Origin: Penicillium oxalicum
Lineage: Eukaryota > Ascomycota > Eurotiomycetes > Eurotiales > Aspergillaceae
Direction: 5' to 3'
NCBI RefSeq assembly: GCF_001723175.1
Contig: NC_064650.1
Span: 4,588,001-4,652,000, forward strand
Length of the DNA stretch: 64,000 nt
Position 1 is the first letter of the stretch, and the number at the start of each line of letters is the position of its first letter. Positions 35,037-48,262 of the stretch are shown in pieces. The position numbers and the translations under genes are program-made. The notes beneath the pieces are model-generated. The model did no database searches. It was not told the origin of the DNA and was given only the letters and a program-made list of their open reading frames with translations.

Positions 35037-38000
35037 TTAAGCAAAGTAGCTCTTCCACAGCACGCCAGAAAGATCTTCGAGCTGATCAGATGTGAACGCC
35101 TGTAGTGTAGATGTTAGCAGAAGGGTTACAAGTGTGAGAGAAAGGATCCCGGGCTTTCTGTCCAAGCTTACCTTTGCATCGATATGCCACGTATCCTGAC
35201 GAGTCTTCTTAAACTCGCTAATGATGGACTTGACGCTGGAGCCAACGACGCCCGGGTCACTCGCAGCGCGAACACTGAGCGTGGCTAGAGCCTCTGGCAT
35301 CCAGCGTGGCGGAGGGCTGTTGTACGGGAATGCCTGGATCAACGCCCCGAGCCCAAGAACCGCTCCATGACGAACGATGACTAGTCGGTTGTGCTCAGGT
35401 GTCGGAGTGGCGGTACCGGATGGAACGGCGGAGACTGCTCCCGATCGGAAGTTCCGGGGTTTCTTTGGCAAGGGGTTGTCGGCGAGCAGTTTGGTGAAGC
35501 GCTCTTGGAATCGATGCACCATCTCGTTTCGAAGGTAGACGGGAGAACAGCGGACCATACCCGACAGAGTAGCCGAGGCGCCGACCCGAACTTCGTGCTG
35601 GGGATCCTCTAGCATGGAGGCAATGCATTCGAAAAGCTTGTCCCGGTCAGCAGAGTCCAACAGGAACAGGCGGCGGAAGTAGATGATCTGGATATTGATC
35701 ATGACGCGCAAACGCTGGTGCCATGAGGGCGAGGTCTGTCCGATCCGGATGAGGGATTGGATGAATCCAGAGTCCCTTTCGGCAGGATACGGAATGTTGG
35801 GCAGATGGCGGAAAACATGATATGCCAAGGATTGAAGTTCTGGATCTTCCTTCACATCCATCATGTGCAGAAGCTGAGCCGTGAAGACATCGGGGAAGAA
35901 AGGCACGAGTTGAGTACATTCATGAGAGGAAAGAGTCGAGTCCAACCAGAGCAAGACTGTCTTGCTACCCGAGGTGTACGACGATGGTGTTTGTTGGCCT
36001 GGGGTTCGAAGATGTCTCCATTTTTCGATCTGTTCAAAGACATCACGGAGCATCTTGGAGAATTCCTCCGAGGGTGAGTAAGGATACTTGCCAACAGAAG
36101 ATGCAGCCTTCTGATCTTCCAGCAGGTGTTTAAGGTCGGGATAGGACTCGTGATATCTTGTGCGATAGATAGTTGCAAGAGTTTGACCCATCGCTTCACG
36201 CACACCCTTGTAAGGATGATCCAGATGAGCAAGGAAATCTTCCACGATAGGCTTCTCGAGTTGGAAGTGCCACCCAGCATCAATGATGCACTGGTGGAGC
36301 AAGTTGATCTTTGAGCTTTCCTTGAAGGCAGCATTGGTTGACATGTCCAGGCGGAAACTGGCGAGCCAATCGACCAAGGGCCAGGCACGACGAGGGTCAC
36401 GGCATTGGAGGATCATATGGAGGAAGGTGGTCCAGTAACCGGAATTCTCGGGTGTGAGACCATCTTTGAAGATCTGCCGCACAATAGGGAATGCATATTC
36501 CCAAACAAGCGTCCGGTTCTCCACACTATTATCCGTAACGGAGCTTATCAAAGCTCCAATGATCTCGGCGGTGGCTCGATGTTGATGCTTATCACTGCCA
36601 TCCTCGAACACTTCCTGAATCTCTTCCTGGATATCCTTGAATGTCGCCGCAGTGAGCCCGTCCCGCAGCATCAATTCAAAAGCGTAGAGGAGCATCATGG
36701 CGCAAGACATGCGGAACTTGTCCGCCGAGGGATCCCGTGGTTCTTGCTTTAGGTACTTGAAAAACTTCGAAAACCACTCGCGCGTAAATAACTTTCCCAT
36801 TTGAGTCCGCACGTTCCATTCAACTTCATCGTATTCAATGTCGCGGCCGATGTTGGACTTGTATGCGGGCATCGTTTTGCCCCACACCAACCAACCCGGG
36901 AAATCATGGTCGACATAGTACTCTGCCTCTGGCTTGGCGAATCCCGCCAGGTAATCTCCAGTCCAGTTCGTCTCGTGTGGTCGAGTAGCGACCTTGATCT
37001 TCGAAGGGAACCGCTGATGGCCGAGAATGTAGTTCTTGTACTCATGCGTACAAATTGCCCGAACGTCAATCATTGTGAAAAGCGCAATGAGAGCCTGGGA
37101 ATACATGCCGCGGAGGCCAGGGTGGTCGTCGATGGAACCAGTGGTGACCAGCTCAATCAGGTTGTCGCTTGCAATGTAGTCGAAACGAAGCCCCATAGTG
37201 ATGACAATGGTGGCAGCGCGACTGGCGATTTTCCAATGAGAAACTCGTGCCAAGTTGACCAGCTCCTCGGCCAGATCGGCTTTCTTCTTTTCGATCAGAA
37301 CGCGCTTCTTGGCGATTGCCTGGCGCTTGTGCTCGATCACCTCACGAACGTCTTCTTGTGGGGCAATCGCCTCCACGATCTTCTTGTCAAGGATGGCCAT
37401 GCGTTCCATTGCGCGACCGTAGTCCATTACCTGAAACACAGCGCTCGAGCAGATTTTCTGCACAGAGGGCTTATCCACAGCACTTGCATCGATAAAGGTT
37501 CGAATCAGTGCGGGTGTATACTTCCAATTACGACCCACGGTCTTCGCGACACTGCTCAGAAGCAAAGAGAAAAGGGCGCCCTTGATTCGCGCATGATCAT
37601 TCTCTCTCACTCCCTTTTGCAAGGCTTTGAGCAGAGACGGAATGATCAGTGTTCTCGCACCCCAAACTGATTTCAAGGCTGATTCACCAGCATTTTGAGC
37701 ATTTCTCCGAGTTTCGGTATAGACGGAAACGCACGACTCGGCAAGATCAAATAACAGGATCTCGTCGAGCTTAGAGCGAGCTCGTGGAGCGGCATTGTGG
37801 CGCAAGCGTTGCAAATGATAGACGTTCGCTCTGCGCACAAGAAGAGCTCGAGGGTAGTCTTTACGAACACCACTCATCTTGTATGGGTGGACGTCGGCCG
37901 CCAATAAGCGTGTGACCCGATCCAAAACATGGGCTGAGCGTTCAATGCCAACATCAACAAACCATGAGCGATAAGCCGAGTAGAGTGCTCCAAAGCAAGG

Positions 38001-41000
38001 CACATCATCTTCCTGTTTGTCACTCAAGAACCGGTGCACATCATGAAGCACATAACCTGCGCGCTCACGAATCTCATGGATCGTCGCGTACAGGACGTCA
38101 TCTACCTGAAGGGGATATCCGGTTGGGTAGGTGAAACTCTCCTTGATCGCTGATTCGTCGGAAGTATCGAGCAATGCATCAGAATCGTCATCTGATTGGT
38201 TGTCCATCTTCTGATCTTCAGTATCATCTGAGCGATCCTCTGAAGGGGATTTCATGGTGCTGGATGCGGCGTTTGGATCAAATAGGACAGAGATACCCGA
38301 TAAAAGAAGTCGGAGCAGAACAAGATTCCTGGTCACCTCATCTGACCAATCTTTGCCGCTTCCATCCCGTTTGATGCTGGATGTCTCGTTTGTCAGCCCT
38401 GAAAGGTGCTTGAGTGCCGACTCGGCTTGGTTTTTGAAGACCTCTACGGCAAACTCAAGCTCGGGACGCTTAGGCACATGCCAGTTGATGTTCAACTTTT
38501 CCACGTCAGGCTTGTAGTTCCAATGAGCCGGCTGAATGCCACCTTCAATGTCCGCATTCTCGTAAAGAGCGTAATCACTGGTGTAAGTGCCGGTAAGGTT
38601 GAGTAGAAGGTGGTGGATGAAGTTGGAGATGTGCACAGTGGGAATTCCCCGGCATTTCTGCTGCATGTACACGGCGATGTCAAAGAGCTCCTGGCGATGA
38701 GCGAGCACAGCATCACCCACGTGGACCACACACATGCTGAGCATACTGACATTCCATACCAGGCCACGGTCACGGGGTAAGACATCTGTGCCCGTCGTTC
38801 TCGTTGAGCCAGCGCCATTCTCTTCAATCTCCGTACGGATAGCTTGGATCAGAACGGGAATGAATCTTTTGAGAGCCTTCTCCGGGTTGACCTTGCAGAG
38901 AGCATTGCAAATGAAAGCCATCGCATCTCGAGCTTGATGAATAACGTGGTTGGAAACAAAATCCACGATCTTAGACAACGCAATGTCATAGCATTCCGGT
39001 GATAAAGAAGCCAGCAGAGGCATGAACGTCGCTGGAAGAGTATTCACAATATTCTCTTCTGGTGATCCGTTGCGCACTCGGGTGACGTCAGGCAGGTTCT
39101 CAAGCAGCGTGAAGACTCGGCCAAGGAACGAAATGGTAAAGTCACCGAAGCCACAAGTTGATGACCGCAGAATCATCTCTTCAGTCTCATCATCCAGTTC
39201 GGTATTGTAATCCAATTGTAGATCAGCACCTTGTTCCTCCATTCTTTCCATTTCTCCTGTAACCCATTGCAAGGCTAGCATGTTGCAGTTGACATCTTCT
39301 CTGCCTTTAGTCAGGTCGACCATGGGGATATTGTAGCACGCCGACTGAATGAACGAAAGTGCATGAAGGGATTTGTCGAGATCATTGGCGTCGATACCAG
39401 GTAAAGCTAGGCCCAGAAGGGTAGTCATATGGCATCGATAACCTCTCGTGCGGGTAATAACTCGTGAAAGTACTTGCATTGCACGGAGAGATGACGTCGT
39501 ACGATGAACTTCGACCAACCCTTGCAGGGAAGGGTAGATTCTTTGAAGAGCCCCTGGGAGAATAAGATGCGGCTCAAGATAGGCCAAGCCTTGCAGTGTA
39601 GACAAGGAGAATGTCATTGCTGTACTGCTCTTAGCATAAATGCCCATGAAAATGACATCTCTGAGACACAACACGAAGCGGCGCTTCAACGCCTCGTTGA
39701 GTTTTCGCTCTGGAGGGATCTCCATTTCTCCACTTTGCTCGCGATTCCACCGCATGACAAAGAAATCGGTGAGATAATAGACAAGCTGTGAGAGAGTCTT
39801 TGTCCAGCCCCCTGAGTTGGAGGGATGGAAAAAGGTCTCTACGGCCTGGATTAACCCCTCGAGTTGCGATAGAATCGAGTTCTCGGACTCCAAACATGCT
39901 GGGGAAAGAGAAAGCACTATCCAGCGGGCAATGTGGTGAGCCACGGGATGCTTGCGAGTGTCTCGGTCAAGCATGATGCCCAGTCCGGATGAGATATCCA
40001 CAAGGGCGCTATACGGCGAAGTGGATTGCCCAACTGGGATTTCAAGCAGACGCAAGATCGCAGTAAAAATCAAAGACGACTGTTCCTTCGTAAAAATGCC
40101 ATGCTCGGAGAACGGAATATGTGCAGCGGGAAGCGAGTCCCGCGCGAGTCGGGACAAGTAATCAAGATAGGTGGTGTCGAATGTCTTCGAACGACCCACA
40201 AGAGACCACAAGTGAAACTGGGTCGGAAGATGGGATTGTGGAAGGAGATCTTGTCTATCGGCGGGCGGAGGTAAGGTCGGTAACATCAGATTGATCAACC
40301 CCGCGACCACGAAAGCGCCTTCCGAGAATGAAGTGGTGTAATGCGGGAGGAACTCTTCAAGCATCGCCGGCAGTTCGCAGGGATCGAAGAACAGTTGAGA
40401 GAAGGCGCACATTTTTGTCAGAGTTTTGACATTGCGCTTGAGATTTGTCGAGTGAACGAGACCGGACTCGGTAGGAAGCACGAATGCCTTGAGTTCCTTG
40501 TAAAGAGGTTTCCAGTCAAGAATGACATCCTTGACTGGACGAAGATAGTGCTTGCGCCTGGTTCGTCCAGGGTCAGTACTCAGATTCACCGTCTTCCCCC
40601 AGGCATCCTGTAGGAGATGTGGGTTCAAACTCACTTTGTTAAAAGCATGAACATGCTCGCGAAGCGTTCCGCCACATTGGGATCAATCCCAGGAGCCAAC
40701 GAGAGCTCATAATAGAGCTTGACTAGATTTATCCTCTCATTTCGAGTGGGATCGAACTTCAGGGACAACCATCCTCGTAGCTCACGCGTCCAATGTACAG
40801 CACCGGGGCTAAAGTCACCGGCCTCCACGGAAATGTATAGCTGGTTCAAGATCTCCCGGAGTGTTCGATTCCTCTCACTTTCGTCTTCGAGCTGATAGGG
40901 TAGGTATTTGAAGTACGGGTATGTCCGTGGGCGTACCCGAGCCATGGGCTCGCCATCACCATTCATGATTGCGGGCTCACCACCAGGCGACGTGGCGCGC

Positions 41001-41134
41001 GAGATTTCTTGAGCATGGGAGAAATTATCGGATGTCAAAATCACTTTGGAGGTTGAGTGTTCCATAATCGGAGGGATGGTTCCGTAAGAAGGAGGGGACG
41101 CTCGGTGGCGATGGAGGCCGAGATTGGGGATCAA
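35037..41134 (-). CDS. blm10: Proteasome activator Blm10/PA200
   Basis: HEAT-repeat protein of 1,982 residues that caps the 20S proteasome and opens its gate. Exons in order of transcription: 41134-40635, 40557-35172 and 35099-35037. Intron 1 (77 bp) has donor GTGAGT, branch site CTGAC and acceptor CCAG, and joins FMLLTK to RKHYLRPVKD; intron 2 (72 bp) has donor GTAAGC. Recognisable parts are the N-terminal HYLRPVKDVILDWKPLYKEL block, the mid-region typical of Blm10, and the C-terminal domain with LGALIQAFPYNSPPPRWMPE. The protein ends in Tyr-Phe-Ala where Blm10 and PA200 usually end in Tyr-Tyr-Ala. The start may instead be the later MEHSTSK methionine. It is transcribed in the same direction as gpi18, 900 bp downstream of it. 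Confidence 0.93.
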
Positions 41135-42035
41135 ACGTTGACAGCAGTTGCTGGTGGTCGCCGGACGTCAGATTGGGTCTGAGAGAGCTCCTCTGAATGG
41201 TCAGCAGCCAATCAGCAGCTGAAGGAGGGCGTTGAGTCCTTACCGCAATGATGCTCTCAAGAAAAGCGCAGAGCTCTATGAATTAACAGAGAATGCTGTT
41301 TTCTGGCGCTGCCTGGTTGGGACCTTCGAGCCGGAATCGCGAGTTGAAGCACGGGCGGGTTCGCATGAGGGTCTTGGCTGTTGGGTGCAAGCGGAGGAGC
41401 TTTGATGAGAATTCACGAGGCAGGAGTGATGTGTGGTCAGGTTTCTTGCTAGTTGAGAGCTGTGGGATTCCGTTTCGAAATCGGTCGCGCGAGTCTCTAG
41501 ACCATTGATCAAAGATGAGTTGCTTTGACAAGCGAACAGATTTGGAGCCTAAATTGAGAGCTCGGAGTTCTGCGTCCTGCGTGAGTTCCCGCTGCGTGAC
41601 AAGAGGTCCCGAAGGTTGGATGACATAATTGCTCGTAACTGCCCCCAGCGAGTCATTCCGTCAGCCGGCCACTTTCTGTTGTGGCCGACGAGAGACCAAG
41701 AATGATAACGGAAGATCATGGGCTTTGCTTTGCATAAATCAAATGAGACTCACTTGGATTTGATTCGTGGAGAGCTTCGATGGTGAGAGATGATGGTTTG
41801 AGAGGTTGTTCGAAATCAGAGGGTCTCAGGGTCTGTGGTCCGGGGCGCAATCTAAGGCCTAAGTACACCCCCGTCTAGTCTAGGCAGAAGACTTGACGCG
41901 CAAGCGGCGCAGCTGCACATCAAGCAGAGGGTCATATCTACTCTATTGTATCACAGCTCTTGAGACTAACGGCAATTTTTTCTTGTGTACTCAACTTCCT
42001 GGCTTGTGGCGGTGTGTCTGAAGTCTTGTCTGGAC
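41135..42035. promoter_or_regulatory. Intergenic region: blm10 promoter and gpi18 3' UTR
   Basis: 901 bp between the gpi18 stop and the blm10 start, both on the minus strand. It contains no recognisable gene. Specific regulatory sites were not identified. Confidence 0.45.
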
Positions 42036-43521
42036 CTATGCTGGAGGCAAAAATGACCCAAAAAGAACCGCCTGGATCAAGGCGTAGGCCACCATGGCCT
42101 GCGCGGCCAACACCAACCCTCGGCGACCCTTCTGTGGATCCTGTAGGTTGGGCATGGCGGATGACACCAGCCACCAATACCATACGGGATAGCCCGAAGC
42201 GATCCGGTTGATTATTTGGACATGGTAACTCGTCAAAGCCATCACTGCCAGAAGACCCTGGGGGAGTGCCAACCGAATGAGCATGGCCCCCGGACTCGCC
42301 TGCGAGGACCTGACGCCTGTTCTCTTTGAGCGAAGAGTTGATGGAGCTTTGAGAGCCCAAATGGACGACTTGGCCAACACGACTAACATGGGAGCCGCAA
42401 GTGCGAAAAGTGGGATGTTTGAGACCGTCCAATACCGGAAAAGGCCCACGTTCCTTTCAAGAATCAGTGATGAAATCGATCACATTCTGAAAAAGGTCAT
42501 CACTTACCAGTAATAACTCTGGACCCAGCTATAGATGCTCGGCAATAGTGAGCTGCACCAAGGCCGGGATTCTGACCCAAGGACACAATACTCGCGGAAG
42601 GCCAAGACCTGTGGCACAATCATGCCCGATGCAACAACGCAGCCACCTACAAGGATCACAGCAAGACGACGCACGTTGTAGATGCTCGGACCCTGTGTGA
42701 GGGTTGTCCAGATCAGCCAAGCGGCATCGTAGGCGAATAGACAACCACTCAGAACACCATTGCTCCGGGCCACCGTCGCGAGGGCGAATATAACAGCGGC
42801 GGTCAACACTTGGAAGTCTCGGAGCAAGGCAGAGCGTCGATGCTCTGCAATAAGGGACAGAGTGTAGAGATCGAGTCCAACGAAATTGAGAAGCGAGAAA
42901 ATCGGTTCTCCGTACGGCGCGGACAGAAAGGCGCCAGCTGGTGAGATGATATGAAGAGCTGCCGATAGGAAACAGATGAGCTTTTGGGTCGATGTCTCAT
43001 CGCCAAAAATATTTGTCGACAAGCTATACAGCGCCAGCACAGAGTAGTAATGAGTCGCGTGGGACAGAATGACGCCGATCAGGGCCAAGTTTGCCGGCCC
43101 TTCTACCCCTCCGGATGGACGAACGGCTATCAGGAAGTTGATTAGCCCACAATCAAGAAAGACCTGAGGGAGCGGCTGGAGGAACCAACATACCTGCGGC
43201 CACAATGTTCAAGATTCGGGGATAGCTAAAGGCCCATTCTTGCTCAAAAACGTAACCTTTTTCCGCGATGTGCAAAAAGTAGACTGAATCCCAGCGAGCA
43301 AACTTCAGTGGCCACAATAGAGCCGTCGTAGACGCGCTTGTAGAGGCAGCGCTATCATGCAACATCAAAGTTGTAGAAGTATCATATCCAGGACCTGGGC
43401 TGAATGCAATAACAAAATAGAGCAGGAATTTCCATAATAGGAATGCAAGTGTCAGACTACCCACTGGACTGTCCAGCCGCAGAAGCTTTGCCGTATATGG
43501 CCTTTCTGACAATTGGGACAT
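42036..43521 (-). CDS. gpi18: GPI mannosyltransferase 2 (Gpi18/PIG-V)
   Basis: Multi-pass ER protein that adds the second mannose to the GPI-anchor core. Exons in order of transcription: 43521-43194, 43126-42508 and 42453-42036, giving 454 residues; introns of 67 and 54 bp with GTATGT and GTAAGT donors. The lumenal motif KFARWDSVYFLHIAEKGY (near residue 75) matches the PIG-V signature around the probable catalytic Asp. Further family blocks are HIISPAGAFLSAPYGEPIFS and, near the C-terminus, GYPVWYWWLV. Many hydrophobic spans follow. The end, GSFLPPA, is the usual one in fungal homologues. The start is the first in-frame ATG and leaves a short cytosolic tail of normal size. Confidence 0.92.
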
Positions 43522-46500
43522 CTCGTCTCATCAGCAAGCGTGAGCTGAAGCGTGCCCGACAAATTTAGGAACCAGCCACTACAGCCTTCTGCCCGTCAGT
43601 GATTGGTGTAATCACTCTCACTAGGCCGTCACGGTGAGTCCGGACGGTGCTGAGAGGATAGCTGAGAAACCTGGGCGCGTGAATTTTAACGAGTAATTCA
43701 GATGACGATTGATGAAAGCTCAGGTCGAGTCAAATTGAATTTTTCTTTCACCACGTCGAGCAGGCTATGGATTTGACGTCTCCGAAAACTCCCAGGCTGA
43801 AACCTATGCAAATCACACAATGTTCAGAGTTGGGTGGTCAGTTCTCACTACGGGCGGCTGCCCCTGTCAAGTTAGTCAGCGCTCTTTGGGCCAGGTACCA
43901 CTGGCGGGACTTCAACATTGGTTGCAGTCAAGGTCAATCTGCAGACTCAAACTTCAGAGTTTAGTCAGGAGCTGCAAATGTAATAATTTAAAATCCTTCA
44001 AATCAATTCACCGCTGACCTTTGTCTACCACGAGGAGTTGCCATTTGCTGTGTATGTCAAATGGGTGATGCACTGTTGTGATATAAACCTAAAGGATGAC
44101 ATTGAGTCGTCAAGCTCATCGTGTACAGATTTGTTGGCAAGGCCAATTGCACTAATGTCTAGTTGGATCCTGGGTGTCTTAGGTTCTTGTTACTAAATCA
44201 ATGGAGAGCGACCTTACTGGCGATGAAGCATCAATGGTGACTACATGCCTATATGGTACTCACAGGTTGTGGCTAGGTATCAATTGTGGATGTGCCTGTA
44301 TGCGACAAGGAGCGATTCTTTCCGGCTGGATATACCTGTCGAGTGAATGTGATGATAGCAGTGCCGGGCATGACATTGATGGGAGATGGAACCCCCGCGG
44401 GATCAATCAATTCAGATGAGTTCCTCGAAGTCAGCTCACTCAAGCCCGACACAATCATTGGCAGTAACTTACAAAGGTTTGATTTTCCATCTCATCAGAT
44501 TCTCCAGTGTTCATCCAGACGATACCTGACAATGCACGTACTTTGAATTGGGATCAAGTGGAACGCTTTGGGCTCCTCTCACCATATGCCGGGGTCGATA
44601 GGGTGACAGACTTAGGTATGCCTCTGTCCGTACTCCAAGGAACATGCTGCTACTCGGGCAATGCTTTGATTCGAATCAACTGGTATAGGTAGGATGAGTG
44701 CTTAAGTTTGACGAGGCTAGAGCCTGCCACAGCTTTAGTGCCTTCCAGCTCTTTCCACCTCTAGGGGATTGAACCCATGTCAGTGCCGATTGATACCGAG
44801 GAAAGATACACTGTGGAGGTACCGCCTTCGAAATGAGCTGCTGCCCGCGGTTTTTCCAAAATGATATATCTCAGACCAGGTCGGCCGGCTGGAGCTATGG
44901 AACGCCGCTCCCAAACTTTATGTGGCTACTCAAAATTCATCTCTAGCTGAAGCATGACCTACTTAGTCCCCGGGCTCCAGTTCCAACCTAATTGGGTCTA
45001 TCTGAGGATGTCCCACACCTGTAGGAGGTAGACTAAGGCATTTTTCAATCTTCCAGGTAGGATAAGAAGGTATACAGCCCTGCTGATTGTTGACCACCAA
45101 ATGCCCACTGCCATCGGCTGTGAGCAATGAGATGTCTATTGGATTTGAGATGGTTGAGCATGTTTCGAAAAAGAGAGTATCTCATGGAGTCAAAGAAGAC
45201 GTGCAGTACTTCAATTACTCCAGAGGCGTGGCAGTGGAGTGCGAGGTCCATGTGCATCTAATGATGTAAATTGTCCTCCTTGAGCAGTTTCAACGAAGAT
45301 ATCCCGTCCAAACCTATTCATGCTGTAGGTTGTATCTTGACAGGGCAGTCCACGAAGACCTGGCTGTTGCCCGCGGTCTATTCCCTGTTGAGAACCTATC
45401 ATGGGACCTGCCAAGTTTCAGCAGCTTATCTCCTTAAAGACCGAAAACACCATGCATGTCTGGAATTTTTTTGCTCGAATGCCGCGACGCGGGATTTCCA
45501 CACCGACCCAGCCTTTCAATCCGTAAAGAATCTCTTTCTCCGACGGCGGGCCCCAGGCGGTCCATCAGTTGCCCCGGGATCCGTTGAAGAAGTCAAACGG
45601 CATTCGGCGTTTTGCTTTTACCGCCGGACGCCGACACTTGGGTTTTCGGTCGAACGCCCACCCGCCTACCGGCCTTGAAGTCACATGCCATGGTGCCACT
45701 CGTGGATTGAGTTCATGCTACATACAGTGCAAGTTTGCTTTCTTGGGTGTACATCACTACGTATTGTTTGGCATCTAGGAATATCAAGCCGCCTGTAATT
45801 TACAAATATTGCGGGATGAGTTTGGCCTTGTTTCGTCCGGATGATCCTGTCTGAGGTCATCGTGTGCACTCGAGGTTTCATTGACCATCATTGCCAAGGA
45901 TGATGCCGTACCTTGATCAGTACTTACCACCTCGGTGTAGTACCTACGTAGGTACCATTCCAAGGTGGACGCTGTCGCCACAGAATCTTACTAATCGGAA
46001 CTTGGTGAGGTGCCCGCGCGGGCCAAGTAAAATGCCATTACATGGACTGCCTGTTGATCTGTGCCAAGACCACAGTATACACGATGAGTATGCAGAAAGC
46101 AAGAATGCATTGATGCACTACGACGCCCTTCAGCATCAGGTAATTACTGTAGAGAAGAATGATCATAATTTACTAGGACTGTGCTCAACAGATCACCTGA
46201 TTGTGGACAGAGGGCCCTCTTCCAGGTATGACTAATGGAAGAACCCCGAATTCGGAAACCAAAACTATGGCTTATCATCCCGTAAGGCCAACGTCTAAAA
46301 GCCCACAATTCTTCCATGGACCCCAGATGTGTAGTGCAACGTAAAATAAATGGGTTTCCCAGAAACGGAGTCCTTGACTAGCTACTATTGAGAATTGGAC
46401 TGGGAGGGAAAATTCCAGTCAGCTATGTTCCAGCCGTCCGGCAACCACTTGGAATCTAGTGGACTGGAGCAATGATGATGATCAAGGTCAAGATTGAAGA

Positions 46501-48262
46501 TGCTCAGCCTCTTGCGCGTTCTCACACCGGGCATCAAATCCTAAAGAACAAGAATACGGACGATATCGCCGGGCGTTTCAGCATCAGCCCGCTCTTTGGG
46601 GTTCCGTGGCTGTGTGGCAGCTGAACAAGTGGAACCCCCTCTCAATCTTGATCTACCTGCACAGCTTTCCGACACACACACACTTCAAGCGCCTTCAGTC
46701 AAGCCTGGAGGGACGAAAGCGCAATTGGTACACAACAGGCTTGGGCCCTTTCTCCAGAACCCTCGACAAACCACTTATATCAAGTGATCAGTCATCCCCA
46801 GCGATCATAAGTTTACAGCCACAATGACCTGTAAGACGGACCTTTTTTCCTTCATCATGACGTCTTCGCGAACGCCAAGGCCCTGTAATTTATCCAGTAC
46901 GAACGTACGCATGAGTACAAGTTGCACGTTGTAGAGCTATGGACGTCCGTACCGCCAACATCCAAAGCACATGTCGAGAAAATGGGGATTCAAGTACAGT
47001 CAAGTCGCGACCGTCATACAGGACATTCCACGTGGACAGCCGCGGGTCGCAAAGTAGCAAACGTCTTTGGAGATGGGGCCTCGCGAGAACACCAAAAAAA
47101 TTCAGATGACCCACTTATGATCCCAAAAAATGTACAGTCAGACTGGTCGCGGGTACGGTACAGAATTATGCATGAGTATTTGCATAGAAGTGAAGAGGGA
47201 ACCTACTGTCATATGGAAAGATTGCCCGAGAGCCGACCACGGTCGCCGTCCGGCGATCCGATCGCCCGCTCGGATACGCCGGAGGGTGCAAACGATCGAT
47301 CCGGCGAATTTCAAAGTCTCAAACGGCAGTCACAGCTGTCCTTGGGGTGGAGAGCCCATGGGACATCCCAACGCCGACTGGATGCCGTGGTCCTCGGGTG
47401 GATTACGTGAGGGACCAAGGGGCCAAATGGAAGAGGAGATTTCGGAGGGGCCAGGTCATTCGAGTAATTATCTTCATCTTCACTTGCGACGAAATACCTC
47501 GTGGGTATTGGAATTGCATAAGGCTGACCGCTAATTGTCTAGTGCGTTTATGGGGTTGAGTGGAGCTGACCACAGCATGGCCCTGCCAGGACTTGACGAA
47601 GTGGAACATATGCAGTACTGTACGAGCATTCTGGTAGGTACCGTTGGCGTACTGATGTATAACTCTGCATTATTTGAAATCCGGTCTGGTTCTGGGTCCG
47701 TTCAGCCATTGGACCTGGAACCCATATAGGGCAGGGGCCTTCCCAGGGCTGGCATGGCCCAATTTTGATACTGTACTTCTGATCGATTTTGTCAAATGGT
47801 TCCACCTGCCACTGCCACCAAGGAGCCTCACGATGGATACTTCTTCATAGTCCTCTTAACCACCCCTCCCTCCAACCAACCTCTCTTCTGAGACCTCCAT
47901 TCAAGCCCCTTGCATAACCCACGCCCAGAATAATCGACACGAGCTTCGTGTCCAAGCCTGCGTGGGCCGTATCGTATTGAGAGTGGTCCTTCATTCTTCA
48001 CATCTTGTCCGTCACACATTGTCGTCTGCTCGTGGTGCGCTCCGCTGCTCTCGACTGAACATCGACTCGACAAGCACGAATCTACAGGTGTGCCTGGTCT
48101 AGCGTCCTCTTTCCCTGCGACACGCCGTGAGCGACCAATTCTCATCGCCTCGCTCCTACTTCTCCGTCCTCTTCCTCTCTCTTGATTCGAGCATTGACCG
48201 TGCTCGCCAACGGTCGCGAGATCGAGACGTGGAGGCTGATGTGGCACCGCTAGAGATCAAGA
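43522..48262. other. Gene-poor region between gpi18 and the unknown protein at 48.3 kb
   Basis: 4.7 kb with many short overlapping open frames, none with a recognisable domain or a consistent exon chain. A 42-bp palindromic element lies at 45927-45968. The last ~400 bp are pyrimidine-rich and probably form the promoter and leader of the next gene. Fast-evolving or non-coding genes cannot be excluded. Confidence 0.5.
45927..45968. repeat. Nested palindrome with flanking inverted arms
   Basis: A perfect 16-bp palindrome GTACCTACGTAGGTAC (45940-45955) sits between 4-nt spacers and outer 9-nt arms CCACCTCGG and CCAAGGTGG that pair with a single mismatch. The symmetric spacing (4 nt each side) makes chance less likely. 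Confidence 0.7.

Noticed and set aside
40608..40634. 27-bp intron at the start of the long blm10 frame (GTGAGT to CTACAG)
   Set aside because: Too short and does not restore frame; the 77-bp intron 40558-40634 with a CTGAC branch site does, and yields the conserved HYLRPVKD block.
44764..44776. T-loop-like GGGTTCAATCCCC on the minus strand, possible tRNA
   Set aside because: The flanking bases do not pair as a T-stem and no acceptor, D or anticodon arms could be drawn.
46922..47534. Overlapping 134-162 codon plus-strand open frames
   Set aside because: Two frames overlap over the same DNA, neither shows a family motif, and no consistent exon chain was found.
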